From Rufibacter sp. DG15C (lineage in GTDB: Bacteria > Bacteroidota > Bacteroidia > Cytophagales > Hymenobacteraceae): a DNA stretch of 64,000 bases. Numbering within the stretch: position 1 is the first letter of the stretch; each line of letters starts with the position of its first letter. Positions 24,872 to 34,057 of this stretch are shown here, in pieces. Below the pieces are notes generated by a model. The model made no database searches, was not told where the DNA came from, and saw nothing but the letters and a program-made list of their open reading frames with translations. A program made the translations under genes and the position numbers. Location of the stretch: NCBI RefSeq assembly GCF_001577755.1, contig NZ_CP010776.1:2418001-2482000 (forward strand). The letters run 5' to 3'.

Positions 24872-27508
24872 ATGACGTCTATTCCAAAAACATATAATCC
24901 CAAAGAAGTAGAGGACAAGTGGTACGCCACTTGGCTGGAGCGCGGTTTCTTCAGGTCTAAGCCCAATCCCAAGAAGGAGCCTTACACCGTGGTGATTCCG
25001 CCGCCCAACGTAACGGGTGTGTTGCACATGGGACACATGCTCAACAATACCATCCAGGACATTTTGGTGCGAAGAGCCCGTATGCAAGGCAAAGAAGCCT
25101 GCTGGGTGCCAGGCACCGACCACGCGTCCATCGCTACCGAAGCCCGCGTGGTCAACATGCTCAAGGAGAAAGGCATTGAGAAGAAAGACATCAGCCGGGA
25201 GGAATTCCTACAGCACGCCTTTGATTGGAAAGAGAAATACGGCGGAATCATTTTGGAGCAGTTGAAGAAACTGGGCGCCTCTTGTGACTGGGACCGTACC
25301 CGTTTCACCATGGAGCCAGACCTGACCGCGGCCGTGATTGAAGTGTTTGTGGACCTGTACCGCAAAGGCCTCATCTACCGCGGCGTGCGCATGGTCAACT
25401 GGGACCCGCAAGGCCTGACGGCTTTGTCTGACGAGGAGGTAAACTTCAAGCAGGTTAACGGCAAGCTGTACTATTTGCGCTACGCCATTGAAGGCTCTGA
25501 CGAAGTGTTGACCGTGGCCACTAAACGCCCGGAGACCATCATGGGCGACGTGGCTATCTGCGTGCACCCCCAAGACCCACGCTATCAGCATCTGGAAGGT
25601 AAGAAAGCCATCATTCCGTTGGTGAACCGCGCCATCCCCATTATTTTTGACGAGTACGTGGACATTGAGTTCGGTACGGGGGTGTTGAAAGTGACGCCTG
25701 CCCATGACATCAATGACTATGAACTGGGCGTGAAGCACAACCTGCCAAGCATTGACATCTTGAACGATAACGGTACCATTCATGAGCGCGCCGGCCTGTA
25801 CGTAGGCGAAGACCGCTTTGTGGTACGCAAGAAAATCACCAAGGAACTCGAGGCCAAAGGCTTGCTAGAGAAGGTAGAGGATTCTGTGACCAACGTAGGT
25901 TTCTCTGAGCGCACCGATGCCGTGATTGAGCCCAAGCTGTCTATGCAATGGTGGTGCAAGATGGAAGAGATGGCCAAGCCAGCGCTTGAGAACGTGATGA
26001 ACGACAACATCAAGTTGCACCCGCCCAAGTTCAAGAACATGTACCGTTCCTGGATGGAAAACGTGCGCGACTGGTGTATCTCGCGTCAGTTGTGGTGGGG
26101 TCAGCAGATTCCGGCATACTACCTGCCGAACGGAACCTTTGTAGTAGCTACCACCCCAGAGGAAGCCTTACGCTTGGCGCAGGAGCAAAGTGGTGATGCT
26201 AATCTACAAATGTCAGATTTGCGTCAGGACGAGGACGTGTTGGATACGTGGTTCTCTTCTTGGTTATGGCCTATCTCGGTGTTCGACGGCTTCAAAGACC
26301 CAGACAACGAGGATATCCTGTACTACTACCCCACCAATGACCTGGTAACCGCCCCTGAGATTCTCTTCTTCTGGGTAGCGCGTATGATTATGGCCGGCTA
26401 TGAGTTCCGGAAGGAATTGCCGTTCAAAAACGTGTACCTGACCGGTATTGTGCGTGACGCACAGGGCCGAAAAATGTCTAAGTCATTGGGCAACTCGCCA
26501 GACCCGTTGGTATTGATTGAACAGTACGGCGCCGACGGTGTACGCGCGGGTATGTTGTTCAGCTCTCCGGCGGGCAATGACCTGTTGTTTGACGAGAAAT
26601 TGTGTGAGCAGGGCCGTAACTTCAGCAACAAAATCTGGAACGCGTTCCGTCTCATCAACGGCTGGGAAGTAGATGCCACCTTGCCTAATCCGAACGAGAA
26701 GGCCATTAAGTGGTTTGACTCTAAATTCAATGAGTCATTGAACATTCTGGAAGACCATTTTGAGAAGTTCAGGATTTCTGATGCTCTGCTCACCGTGTAC
26801 AAACTGGTGTGGGATGATTTCTGCTCATCTTACTTGGAGATGATTAAACCAGCCTTCGGGTCACCTATTGATGCTGGCACCTTGCAGGCCACCAATGAGT
26901 TCCTGGAGAAACTGATGAAGGTGTTGCATCCGTTTATGCCGTTCATCACCGAGGAAATCTGGAACTCTATGGCAGAACGCGCCGAGAAAGACTGCTTAGT
27001 GGTAGCTCCTTGGCCAGCCCAAGGACGCGTAGACGCAGACATTCTCCGCAACATGGAATACGTGCTGAACGTGGTAGGCCAAATCAGGAACCTGCGCAAC
27101 AGCAAAAACCTGTCGCCGGCCAAGAAACTGGCCCTGCACGTGCGCTTGAACGAAGGCAAAAACGCCATCGCTGGGTATGAAGTGTTGGTAAGCAAACTGG
27201 CCAACCTGAGCGAGATTCAGGAGGCCGAACAGCCCCTAGACAGCGCGCTTTCTTTTGTAGTGGACAGCTCAGAGTTCTTTATCCCGATGGAAGGTACCAT
27301 TGACGCCGCCGCCGAGCGCGAACGCATCTTGAAGGAACTGGATTACACCAAAGGATTCCTGGCCAGCGTAGACAAAAAGCTTAGCAACGAGCGTTTTGTG
27401 GCCGGTGCCCCAGATGCGGTCATCAACGCAGAGCGCAAAAAGCAAGCAGACGCCGAGGCCAAGATTGCCGCCTTAGAGCAAAGCTTGTCTGCTTTGCCTT
27501 CTGAGTAA
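24872..27508 (+). CDS. valS: Valyl-tRNA synthetase
   Basis: An 878-residue class I synthetase that charges tRNA-Val and edits mischarged threonine. The Rossmann core has the HIGH-type motif HMGH at 52-55 and KMSKS at 534-538; the editing (CP1) domain lies between, with [10 protein letters not shown] and the [12 protein letters not shown] segment. The anticodon-binding region follows, and the last ~65 residues form the coiled-coil arm typical of ValRS. The ATG at 24872 ([14 protein letters not shown]) is preferred over one 17 codons upstream because family proteins begin here. Length is normal. Confidence 0.96.
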   Translation: MTSIPKTYNPKEVEDKWYATWLERGFFRSKPNPKKEPYTVVIPPPNVTGVLHMGHMLNNTIQDILVRRARMQGKEACWVPGTDHASIATEARVVNMLKEKGIEKKDISREEFLQHAFDWKEKYGGIILEQLKKLGASCDWDRTRFTMEPDLTAAVIEVFVDLYRKGLIYRGVRMVNWDPQGLTALSDEEVNFKQVNGKLYYLRYAIEGSDEVLTVATKRPETIMGDVAICVHPQDPRYQHLEGKKAIIPLVNRAIPIIFDEYVDIEFGTGVLKVTPAHDINDYELGVKHNLPSIDILNDNGTIHERAGLYVGEDRFVVRKKITKELEAKGLLEKVEDSVTNVGFSERTDAVIEPKLSMQWWCKMEEMAKPALENVMNDNIKLHPPKFKNMYRSWMENVRDWCISRQLWWGQQIPAYYLPNGTFVVATTPEEALRLAQEQSGDANLQMSDLRQDEDVLDTWFSSWLWPISVFDGFKDPDNEDILYYYPTNDLVTAPEILFFWVARMIMAGYEFRKELPFKNVYLTGIVRDAQGRKMSKSLGNSPDPLVLIEQYGADGVRAGMLFSSPAGNDLLFDEKLCEQGRNFSNKIWNAFRLINGWEVDATLPNPNEKAIKWFDSKFNESLNILEDHFEKFRISDALLTVYKLVWDDFCSSYLEMIKPAFGSPIDAGTLQATNEFLEKLMKVLHPFMPFITEEIWNSMAERAEKDCLVVAPWPAQGRVDADILRNMEYVLNVVGQIRNLRNSKNLSPAKKLALHVRLNEGKNAIAGYEVLVSKLANLSEIQEAEQPLDSALSFVVDSSEFFIPMEGTIDAAAERERILKELDYTKGFLASVDKKLSNERFVAGAPDAVINAERKKQADAEAKIAALEQSLSALPSE

Positions 27509-27529
27509 GTTTTGGAATATTGATTATAG

Positions 27530-27564
27530 AAAAGCGGCTACCCTGCAAAGGATAGCCGCTTTTT
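27530..27564 (+). terminator. Hairpin terminator after valS
   Basis: AAAAGCGGCTA and TAGCCGCTTTTT, with an inner CC/GG step, 22 bp after the valS stop codon. Confidence 0.85.
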
Positions 27565-27579
27565 GTTTTAGTTGGAAGA

Positions 27580-27617
27580 TGTTTTTAGCCTAGTTTCTGG
27601 AAAACAGGCCAAAAACA
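27580..27617. repeat. Dispersed palindrome copy 11
   Basis: TGTTTTTAGCCTAGTT...AAACAGGCCAAAAACA; lies beyond the valS terminator and 74 bp from the stop of the convergent minus-strand gene. Confidence 0.8.
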
Positions 27618-27691
27618 GTATTCTTGATGTACTTACTCTTTATAAACTATAGTAAGGTTTTTTGCCGGGTATGCTATTTATTTATAATTGA

Positions 27692-28099
27692 TTACGATTT
27701 TTTCTCCCACGGTTTGTTGAAATCATTATAATTAGCCCACTTCTGTTTTAATGCGTCAAGAAGCCTTGCACCTGCAATTGTAATAGTATTCTCATGTGAG
27801 AGATAAATCACCCAACTCGCATCAGAGTCAGTGTAGAACATTTCTATACCTACATATTCATCAATCTCAGATACTGGTATGATTCTATCCTCTTGGATTT
27901 CGCTTATCTCGTGGATTGGTCCGGCTTCTAACTCCTCAAGAATTTCTTTGAGCTTTTCTAGGCCAAATGCAGACTGAAATTCATCTAATTCAAAGTAGTC
28001 TAATGTTTCAGAAGCTATTTCCCCGTTCAAGGGTGTCCATAATCCTTCCGCTCCCCATATATCTACAAGCTTCTTCCTGATTTGTTCATTTTTCATCAA
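27692..28099 (-). CDS. Small acidic protein, unknown (possible immunity-type protein)
   Basis: A 135-residue acidic protein without signal or membrane segment. It has helical, Glu-rich stretches (LEKLKEILEELEAGPI) and a beta-rich middle (GIEMFYTDSDASWVIYLSHENTI). The codon use is more AT-rich than in valS or the E2 gene, which hints at later acquisition. Its small, acidic, alpha-beta character recalls SUKH-like and other immunity proteins, but no toxin gene is nearby and no family was recognised. The start could be either of two adjacent ATG codons. Confidence 0.6.
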   Translation of the reverse strand: MMKNEQIRKKLVDIWGAEGLWTPLNGEIASETLDYFELDEFQSAFGLEKLKEILEELEAGPIHEISEIQEDRIIPVSEIDEYVGIEMFYTDSDASWVIYLSHENTITIAGARLLDALKQKWANYNDFNKPWEKKS

Positions 28100-28117
28100 G
28101 AGCCTAATATTGTCGAT

Positions 28118-28663
28118 TTACAGTTTATAAGAATCCAATCTGGTCCAGGTGATGGTGCCATCGGCTACGGCATATTTCAAAAGCATATTCCCGCCGTTGT
28201 GGCCGTCTTCAAAATAAGCCATGGCGTAGCGGTCGTTCAAGATACGGATGTCCCTAATGGCCATAGTCCCGCCCATGGTGCCGGTCGCGTTCAGGATAGT
28301 TTTCTGACGGCGCATCAAATCGTTCATCAAATCTGCCTCAGGGTTTTTAAGGCCTTTGCGTTGCAGGCGTTGAATGTCTCCGGCGCTCAAGGTGCCTAGT
28401 TCGTCTTCAAAGCTGGTGGAGGCCGGTGGCGTCACCATGTCTTCTTCCAGGTTGTTTGGATTGGGCTTGGCGGTAGTGTCTTTAGGGGCTGGATTCTGTA
28501 CTGGCGGGGCAGAGCGGGTGTAGCGTTGCAGTTGCTGTTCCAGGCTGGTGATTTTGGTGTTGGCGCTGGCTAACTGACTTTCGGCTTGGCTTTGTCCCCA
28601 GTAAAAGTAAATGGCCAGAAACAGCACGAATGCCAGGAAGATTAAGAATAAGGTATTTTTCAT
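28118..28663 (-). CDS. Inner-membrane-anchored periplasmic protein, unknown
   Basis: A 181-residue protein with one N-terminal membrane helix (about residues 4-21), a short coiled coil (QLASANTKITSLEQQLQRY), a Pro-rich linker, and a C-terminal globular part (TMAIRDIRILNDRYAMAYFE and following strands). The topology suggests a single-pass protein with its body in the periplasm. The start at 28663 (MKNTLFL) is preferred over 28696 because it begins at the membrane helix. The gene lies 18 bp from the unknown small acidic gene on the same strand. Function not recognised. Confidence 0.65.
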   Translation of the reverse strand: MKNTLFLIFLAFVLFLAIYFYWGQSQAESQLASANTKITSLEQQLQRYTRSAPPVQNPAPKDTTAKPNPNNLEEDMVTPPASTSFEDELGTLSAGDIQRLQRKGLKNPEADLMNDLMRRQKTILNATGTMGGTMAIRDIRILNDRYAMAYFEDGHNGGNMLLKYAVADGTITWTRLDSYKL

Positions 28664-28740
28664 ATTGGTAGGGAGTGTAGCATCCTGCATCAGCAAGATA
28701 CAGCTTTTACTATATTCTAGGCTTTCGGGTTATGGGTTTT

Positions 28741-28778
28741 CGTTTTTGGCTTGTTTCCTAGGAAACGAGCCAAAAACG
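28741..28778. repeat. Dispersed palindrome copy 12
   Basis: CGTTTTTGGCTTGTTTCC and GGAAACGAGCCAAAAACG; the arms are complementary to the centre (CCTAGG) except for one G-T pair. Lies next to the terminator of the E2 gene. Confidence 0.88.
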
Positions 28779-28785
28779 AGGCCAC

Positions 28786-28816
28786 AAAAAAGCCCCTCCA
28801 AGTGGAGAGGCTTTTC
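28786..28816 (-). terminator. Hairpin terminator of the E2 gene
   Basis: AGCC-C-CTCC / GGAG-A-GGCT around AAGT, with A/T runs outside, 48 bp past the E2 stop codon. The string CAAATCTTCAAATTCCCAAATCTCCAAATT between it and the gene resembles the right arm of the inverted repeat at 47740. Confidence 0.75.
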
Positions 28817-28863
28817 TTATGTATAAGGGAATATTCAAATCTTCAAATTCCCAAATCTCCAAA

Positions 28864-30219
28864 TTAAATAGTAGTGTTCGGGTCGAAGCCTTCTAAGTAG
28901 TCACCTACGCGGCGCACGAACATGCCGCCCAATGAACCATCCACCACACGGTGGTCATAGCTGTGCGACAGGAACATGAACTGACGGATGCCTATCAAGT
29001 CACCCTCTGGGGTTTCAATCACGGCTGGCTTCTTCTTAATGGCACCTACGGCCATGATGGCCACCTGCGGCTGCATGATGATAGGTGTACCCATCACGTT
29101 GCCGAAAGAACCAACGTTAGAAACGGTGTAGGTTGGGTCTGCCAGGTCAGCGGCGGTCAGTTTGTTTAAACGGGCGCGGTTGGCCAAATCGTTTACCTTC
29201 TTGGTTAAGCCGTTTAGGTTCATCTGGTCCGCGTTGTGAATCACGGGCACAATTAGGTTACCAGATGGCAAGGCTACGGCCACACCAATGTTGATGTCGC
29301 GCTTCTTGATGATTTTGTCACCATCTACGCTCACGTTAATCATCGGGAAGTCTTTGATGGCTTTCACGATGGCCTCAATGAAGATAGGAGTGAAGGTCAG
29401 GTTCTCGCCTTCGCGCTTTTTGTACGCGTCCTTCATCTTGTTTCTCCAGTTCACAATGTTAGTCACGTCTGCCTCCACAAAAGAGGTCACGTGCGGAGAG
29501 ATGCGCTTGCTGTCCACCATGCGCTGAGAAATCATCTTGCGCATGCGGTCCATCTCAATAATCTCCACGTTGCCGCTGTACGATTGCGCCGGGGCAGCAA
29601 CTGCCGCTGGGGCTGGTGCCGCTGGCTGTGGAGTAGGCGCTTGTGCTGGTTGGGCAACTGGTTGCGGAGCCGGGGCAGAAGCCGCCGGAGCGCCGCTCTG
29701 ACGGTTGGCTACGTACTCCAGAATATCTTTCTTAGACACACGGCCCTCTTTGCCAGTGCCTGGAATGTATTCCAGTTCCTGCATAGAGATGCCTTCCTCG
29801 CGGGCAATGTTCATCACCAACGGAGAATAGAAACGTCCCGAAGCTGGTTGCTCTAAACGCTGAGACACCTGAGCAGAAGCCTGAGGCGCTTCGGCGGGGT
29901 GAGCCGCTGGTTGCGTGGTAGGCTGAGTGGCCGGAGCTGCCTGGGCCGCTGGGGTAGAAGTAGCAGGAGTATCATCTCCACCAGTGCTAATGATGGCAAT
30001 AGGTGCGCCTACGGCTACTACCTGGCCTTCCTGCACCAGAATCTCTTTCAACACACCGCCTTGGATGGCTGGTACCTCCGTGTCCACTTTGTCAGTGGCT
30101 ACTTCCAGTACAGACTCATCCTGCTCAATGGTGTCGCCTACTTGCTTCAACCATTTCAAGACAGTGCCTTCCATGATACTCTCGCCCATTTTGGGCATCA
30201 CCATTTCTACAAGGGCCAT
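28864..30219 (-). CDS. Dihydrolipoamide acyltransferase (E2) of a 2-oxoacid dehydrogenase complex
   Basis: A 451-residue E2 core protein of the pyruvate, branched-chain or 2-oxoglutarate dehydrogenase type. Domains in order: one lipoyl domain (1-77) with the lipoylated Lys44 in ATDKVDTEVP; an Ala/Pro linker; the peripheral-subunit-binding domain (~131-168, SPLVMNIAREEGISMQELE); a second Ala/Pro linker; and the catalytic domain ending in SYDHRVVDG (His423, Asp427). The single lipoyl domain and the wording of the GESIMEGTV start resemble the branched-chain/generic E2 of Bacteroidota. E1 and E3 genes are not in the window, so the substrate cannot be fixed. Confidence 0.9.
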   Translation of the reverse strand: MALVEMVMPKMGESIMEGTVLKWLKQVGDTIEQDESVLEVATDKVDTEVPAIQGGVLKEILVQEGQVVAVGAPIAIISTGGDDTPATSTPAAQAAPATQPTTQPAAHPAEAPQASAQVSQRLEQPASGRFYSPLVMNIAREEGISMQELEYIPGTGKEGRVSKKDILEYVANRQSGAPAASAPAPQPVAQPAQAPTPQPAAPAPAAVAAPAQSYSGNVEIIEMDRMRKMISQRMVDSKRISPHVTSFVEADVTNIVNWRNKMKDAYKKREGENLTFTPIFIEAIVKAIKDFPMINVSVDGDKIIKKRDINIGVAVALPSGNLIVPVIHNADQMNLNGLTKKVNDLANRARLNKLTAADLADPTYTVSNVGSFGNVMGTPIIMQPQVAIMAVGAIKKKPAVIETPEGDLIGIRQFMFLSHSYDHRVVDGSLGGMFVRRVGDYLEGFDPNTTI

Positions 30220-30252
30220 ATTATCAGTTTAATTCAATGATTAGTTAACAAT

Positions 30253-30278
30253 AAACGGTAATCAGTAAACGGTAATCT
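30253..30278. repeat. Short direct tandem repeat
   Basis: TAAACGGTAATCAG followed by TAAACGGTAATC, upstream of the E2 gene. It belongs to the low-complexity AATCAGTAA-type filler that recurs in gaps of this window. Confidence 0.7.
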
Positions 30279-30419
30279 TTTTTAGCAAGCGACGAGCAGT
30301 CACATTTAGGAGCCTTGGTTTTTAGGATAAGTTGCTGGTTTTCAGAAACTACCTTCTTGTAAGGTGCTAATGCAAGGCAGCCATTCTAACGCTTGTTAGG
30401 CAAATTTAGAGTTTTTTAC

Positions 30420-31682
30420 CTATTCCTCAACCGGGCCGGGCAAACTTTGCCGAATGAGGTTCATGGCCTGCAAGGCCGTGTACTCAATGTTGAGCAGGCG
30501 CGTCTTGTTGTAGTTGAGTTTCTTGGCGATGGTTTGAGTGGCGTCTGCGTAGGCAATCCAGATGGTACCCACGGGTTTATCTGGGGTTCCGCCGCCGGGG
30601 CCGGCTATTCCGCTGGTGGCAATGCCTACGTCGGTGCCCATCTTGCGGCGCACGCCCTCGGCCATTTGGCGCACTACCTCACCGCTCACTGCGCCATATT
30701 TGTCCAGAATATCCTGCTCCACACCTAGCTCATTTATTTTTACATAGTTGTCATAGGCAATGATGCCACCTTTGTAATACATGGAGCTACCAGGCACGCT
30801 GGTCAGTTTATGACCTATGAGTCCGCCGGTACAGCTCTCTGCGGTAGAGATGGTGTAGTTGCGGCCATTTAGGAGCATTCCTACGGTTTCTTCTAAAGAA
30901 ATCTCGCCGTAGCCATAGATATAGTCAGGGATGAGGTCGCTGAGTTTGCCTACTTCGCGCATCATCTGATCCTCTAAATCATCAATGCCGTTGTACACGC
31001 CAGTCAAGCGCAACCGTACCCCAGACAGGTTGGGTAAATAGGCCAGCTTTAGATTGGTGGGTAGGCTGTCTTCCCAGTCAGAGATGGTGTCTGCTAGAAA
31101 GGACTCGCCCAGGCCAATGGTCTGGATGACCTTGTGGTTGATTTCGGGTAGCTGGAAATGGGCTTGCAGGTGCGGCAGAATATGGTTGGTCATCATGCCC
31201 TTCATCTCAAAAGGGACGCCGGGCATGGACACAATGATGTGTCCCTCTTCTTCAAAGAGCATGCCCGGGGCGGTGCCCAAGGTGTTTAAGATGGGCGTGC
31301 AGCTTGCCGGTAGATACGCTTGTTGCTGGTTGGTGACCGTGAGGGGCCGGTTGTATTTCTTGAAAATTGCCACCACGTTGTCCAGAGACGGCTGGTGCAG
31401 TTCTAAGTGCGTCTTGAAGTACTTGGTAAGGGTGTGTTTGGTCAAGTCATCTTTGGTAGGGCCCAGTCCGCCGGTCATCAAGATAACCTGCGCCCGTGTC
31501 TTAGCCGTGTCTAAGGCTTCTTCTATGGCCTCGGGGCTGTCAGAAATGGAGGTGATCTGCTTGACCTTGATCCCAATTTTCCCTAGTTCTTCTCCCATCC
31601 AGGCAGAGTTGGTGTCTACCACCTGCCCGTACAGCAGTTCATCGCCTATGGTGATAATTTCTGCTGATACCTCTTGTTTCAT
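30420..31682 (-). CDS. cinA: CinA-family nicotinamide-nucleotide amidase / competence-damage protein
   Basis: A 420-residue cytoplasmic protein with two domains. The N-terminal MoaB/MogA-like domain (1-~250) has IITIGDELLYGQVVDTN and MTGGLGPTKDD and acts on ADP-ribose-type pyrophosphates in characterised homologues. The C-terminal CinA domain (~255-420) has STAESCTGGLIGHKLT and ATSGIAGPGGGTPDKPVGT, the NMN deamidase signature that recycles pyridine nucleotides. Length is normal for the fused form. The promoter-like TACATTTG at 31728 lies 46 bp upstream. It is divergent from the DUF4197 gene. Confidence 0.92.
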   Translation of the reverse strand: MKQEVSAEIITIGDELLYGQVVDTNSAWMGEELGKIGIKVKQITSISDSPEAIEEALDTAKTRAQVILMTGGLGPTKDDLTKHTLTKYFKTHLELHQPSLDNVVAIFKKYNRPLTVTNQQQAYLPASCTPILNTLGTAPGMLFEEEGHIIVSMPGVPFEMKGMMTNHILPHLQAHFQLPEINHKVIQTIGLGESFLADTISDWEDSLPTNLKLAYLPNLSGVRLRLTGVYNGIDDLEDQMMREVGKLSDLIPDYIYGYGEISLEETVGMLLNGRNYTISTAESCTGGLIGHKLTSVPGSSMYYKGGIIAYDNYVKINELGVEQDILDKYGAVSGEVVRQMAEGVRRKMGTDVGIATSGIAGPGGGTPDKPVGTIWIAYADATQTIAKKLNYNKTRLLNIEYTALQAMNLIRQSLPGPVEE

Positions 31683-31727
31683 CTGTTTGGCTTGATTTAT
31701 GCGTAACGAGTTTTACCTACGTTATAT

Positions 31728-31735
31728 CAAATGTA
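31728..31735 (-). promoter_or_regulatory. -7 promoter element for cinA
   Basis: Reads TACATTTG on the minus strand; sits in the 68-bp gap between the divergent cinA and DUF4197 genes. Confidence 0.5.
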
Positions 31736-31750
31736 ATCATGTACGCTCAG

Positions 31751-32491
31751 ATGAAGAAATTAACTACGTCCCCTTTTGTTTTAGGAACCCTACTATTTTT
31801 GGGATTGTCCTCTTGCACGGCCAGTCAGATACAACAAGCGGTAGACGGGGCTATTGCCACGCAAACAGGCCGCGGCGGTCCTTTGACGCAGAATGAGGTA
31901 GCCATGGGCTTGCGCGAAGCGTTATCCCAAGGCATTACCAGGGGCGCCAACCAAGCAGGTCAAACCGACGGATATTATAAGAATAGCCTCATCCGGATTC
32001 CTTTTCCGCAGGACGTACAGCGCGTAGAAAAAACCTTGCGCAGCATTGGACTAGGTTCTGAGGTGGACAAATTTGTCATGACCTTGAACCGTGGTGCCGA
32101 AGATGCCGCCAAAAGTGCAGTGCCTATTTTCATTAGCGCCATCAAACAACTCACCTTCTCAGACGTCTGGAACATTCTACGCGGTGAGAAAGATGCGGCT
32201 ACCCAATTCTTAAAAAGAACCACTACCTCACAGTTGACGACCGCTTTTAGACCGGTCATCAAAAACTCATTGGACAAGGTGAACGCCACCCGGTATTATA
32301 CTGACTTGGTGAACCGTTATAACAAGATTCCATTGGTGCAGAAAGCCAACCCAGATTTAGAGTCATATGCCACGCAGAAGGCCATTGACGGCCTCTTTAC
32401 GTTGGTAGCCCAGGAGGAGGCCAACATCAGGGAAAACCCCATTGCCAGAACCACTGAACTGCTGCGCAGAGTGTTTGGCAGCAACCAATAA
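31751..32491 (+). CDS. DUF4197 lipoprotein
   Basis: A 246-residue predicted lipoprotein of the DUF4197 family. The signal peptide ends in LGLSSCTA, giving an acylated Cys at ~residue 23. The body is mostly helical and carries family segments: ALSQGITRGANQAGQ, GYYKNSLIRIPFPQDV, LNRGAEDAAKSAVPIF and DVWNILRGEKDAATQFL. The function of the family is not known to me; proteins with these features sit in the periplasm or outer membrane. The ATG at 31751 (MKKLTT) is preferred to one four codons upstream. Palindrome copy 14 follows the stop closely. Confidence 0.88.
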   Translation: MKKLTTSPFVLGTLLFLGLSSCTASQIQQAVDGAIATQTGRGGPLTQNEVAMGLREALSQGITRGANQAGQTDGYYKNSLIRIPFPQDVQRVEKTLRSIGLGSEVDKFVMTLNRGAEDAAKSAVPIFISAIKQLTFSDVWNILRGEKDAATQFLKRTTTSQLTTAFRPVIKNSLDKVNATRYYTDLVNRYNKIPLVQKANPDLESYATQKAIDGLFTLVAQEEANIRENPIARTTELLRRVFGSNQ

Positions 32492-32503
32492 GGAGCCTTT
32501 ACC

Positions 32504-32541
32504 CGTTTTTAGCCTATTTTTTCAAAAATAGATTAAAAACG
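32504..32541. repeat. Dispersed palindrome copy 14
   Basis: CGTTTTTAGCCTATTT...AATAGATTAAAAACG with further pairing outside (TTACC / GGTAA); begins 12 bp after the DUF4197 stop codon. Several positions in both arms have drifted in step. Confidence 0.8.
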
Positions 32542-32598
32542 GGTAACCTTTTTTGGGTATGTATGGGTAAAAGGCAAGACTTCACTTGCTTACCACTC

Positions 32599-33879
32599 AT
32601 GACATATACCAAACTGCCATATCATCGGCTGGAAAACAAATCAGATTTAGATTCACTTATAGAGGATATAGGAGATTCGCGCATTGTGATGCTGGGCGAA
32701 GCCTCCCATGGCACCTCTGACTACTACTCCTGGCGCACCGCCATCTCCAAGCGCTTAATAGAAGAGAAAGGCTTCACCTTTATTGCCGTAGAGGGCGACT
32801 GGCCAGACTGCTTCCAAATCAATAAATTCATCAAAGGGTATTGCAAGCCGGGAACCAAGGTGTCTGACATCCTCAAGCACTTCAACCGCTGGCCCACCTG
32901 GATGTGGGGCAACTGGGAGGTAGCCGCATTGGTGGAATGGCTCAAAGAACACAATGACCATCCCAATTCGTTGCCGGTAGGGTTTTACGGTTTGGATGTA
33001 TATAGTTTGTGGGATTCCTTGCAGCGCATCATGAAGTACCTGGAAAAGCGCGACGGGCAGGCCCTAAAAGCGGCCAAAGAAGCCTTCAAGTGCTTTGAAC
33101 CCTATAGCTCTGACCCGCAAGAATACGCCCGCGCCGTGGCCTACGTGTCTGAAGATTGCGAACAGGACGTTCTCTCGCTTTTGATGGAACTAGGAAAGCA
33201 TGAAGGCGGCGAGCCTAATAATCCAGAGGCAGTTTTTGACGCCGAGCAGAATGCCCTGGTGGCCGTGAACGCCGAGCGTTATTACAAAGCCATGATCAGA
33301 GGCGGCGGCAGCTCCTGGAACGTGCGCGATGAGCACATGATGGAGACTCTCAACCGTCTGCTTGAATTCCACGGCCCCGATTCCAAAGTAATTATCTGGG
33401 AGCACAATACCCACATAGGCGATGCCCGCTTCACCGACATGGCCCGCGCCGGCATGGTGAACATTGGCCAGCTGGCCCGTGAGCAATATGGCAATGAAAA
33501 TGTGTACTTGGTTGGCTTTGGTTCTTATGAAGGGTCTGTCATTGCCGGAAGCGCCTGGGGTGCCCCCATGCAGAAGATGGAGATGCCCCCTGCCAAAGAA
33601 GGAAGCTGGGAACACTGGTTGCACTCCTTAAGCCCTACCAATAAACTCTTGTTCTCGCATGAGCTGAAAGAAATCCCAGAAGCAAGACAACAGATTGGCC
33701 ACCGGGCCATTGGCGTAGTGTACAATGCCAACCATGAGTCGTATGGCAACTATGTGCCCACCCTTATCCCAGAGCGCTATGACGCGTTCCTGTACATTGA
33801 TGAAAGCGAGGCCCTGCGTCCGTTCATCGTCAAAACCAAAGAGAAAGAGCCACCAGAATTGTACCCGGCCAATGAATAG
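32599..33879 (+). CDS. Erythromycin-esterase-like protein
   Basis: A 426-residue soluble protein of the EreA/EreB superfamily. Family signatures are GEASHGTSDYYSWR near the start (His and Glu of the active site), VEGDWPDCFQIN, and WEHNTHIGDARF (second His). Relatives hydrolyse macrolide lactones, but most chromosomal members have no shown antibiotic activity, so resistance should not be assumed. The N-terminus is taken at 32599 (MTYTKLPYH); an ATG 12 codons earlier is possible. It stands alone between palindrome copies and a perfect terminator. Confidence 0.85.
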   Translation: MTYTKLPYHRLENKSDLDSLIEDIGDSRIVMLGEASHGTSDYYSWRTAISKRLIEEKGFTFIAVEGDWPDCFQINKFIKGYCKPGTKVSDILKHFNRWPTWMWGNWEVAALVEWLKEHNDHPNSLPVGFYGLDVYSLWDSLQRIMKYLEKRDGQALKAAKEAFKCFEPYSSDPQEYARAVAYVSEDCEQDVLSLLMELGKHEGGEPNNPEAVFDAEQNALVAVNAERYYKAMIRGGGSSWNVRDEHMMETLNRLLEFHGPDSKVIIWEHNTHIGDARFTDMARAGMVNIGQLAREQYGNENVYLVGFGSYEGSVIAGSAWGAPMQKMEMPPAKEGSWEHWLHSLSPTNKLLFSHELKEIPEARQQIGHRAIGVVYNANHESYGNYVPTLIPERYDAFLYIDESEALRPFIVKTKEKEPPELYPANE

Positions 33880-33902
33880 CTTCTGGCTATAAATGAAAAT
33901 AT

Positions 33903-33940
33903 AAAAGAGAAGCCCGCGCACATGCGCGGGCTTCTCTTTT
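33903..33940. terminator. Bidirectional perfect terminator
   Basis: AAAAGAGAAGCCCGCGCA / TGCGCGGGCTTCTCTTTT, 24 bp after the esterase-like gene. The outer arm matches the terminator after folB. Confidence 0.9.
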
Positions 33941-33944
33941 TAGG

Positions 33945-33996
33945 CAAGTATCGTTCTTGAGCTAGTTTCTAGAAAATAAGCCAAAAACGATACTTG
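33945..33996. repeat. Dispersed palindrome copy 15 with extended flanks
   Basis: Core 33952-33989 (CGTTCTTGAGCTAGTT...AATAAGCCAAAAACG) is imperfect, yet the flanks CAAGTATCG and CGATACTTG pair exactly, as in copies 1 and 18. Confidence 0.8.
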
Positions 33997-34015
33997 ACAT
34001 ATTAACCAAGAGCGC

Positions 34016-34053
34016 CGTTTTTGCCCCGTTTTCCAGGAAATACGCCAAAAACG
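34016..34053. repeat. Dispersed palindrome copy 16
   Basis: CGTTTTTGCCCCGTTT...AAATACGCCAAAAACG, 4 bp from the stop codon of the minus-strand ABC gene and 26 bp from copy 15; one copy therefore serves each convergent gene. Confidence 0.82.
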
Positions 34054-34057
34054 CATT

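Noticed and set aside
32599-33879. Macrolide resistance gene
   Set aside because: The esterase-like motifs are present, but chromosomal members of this family mostly have no shown antibiotic activity and no resistance context is visible.
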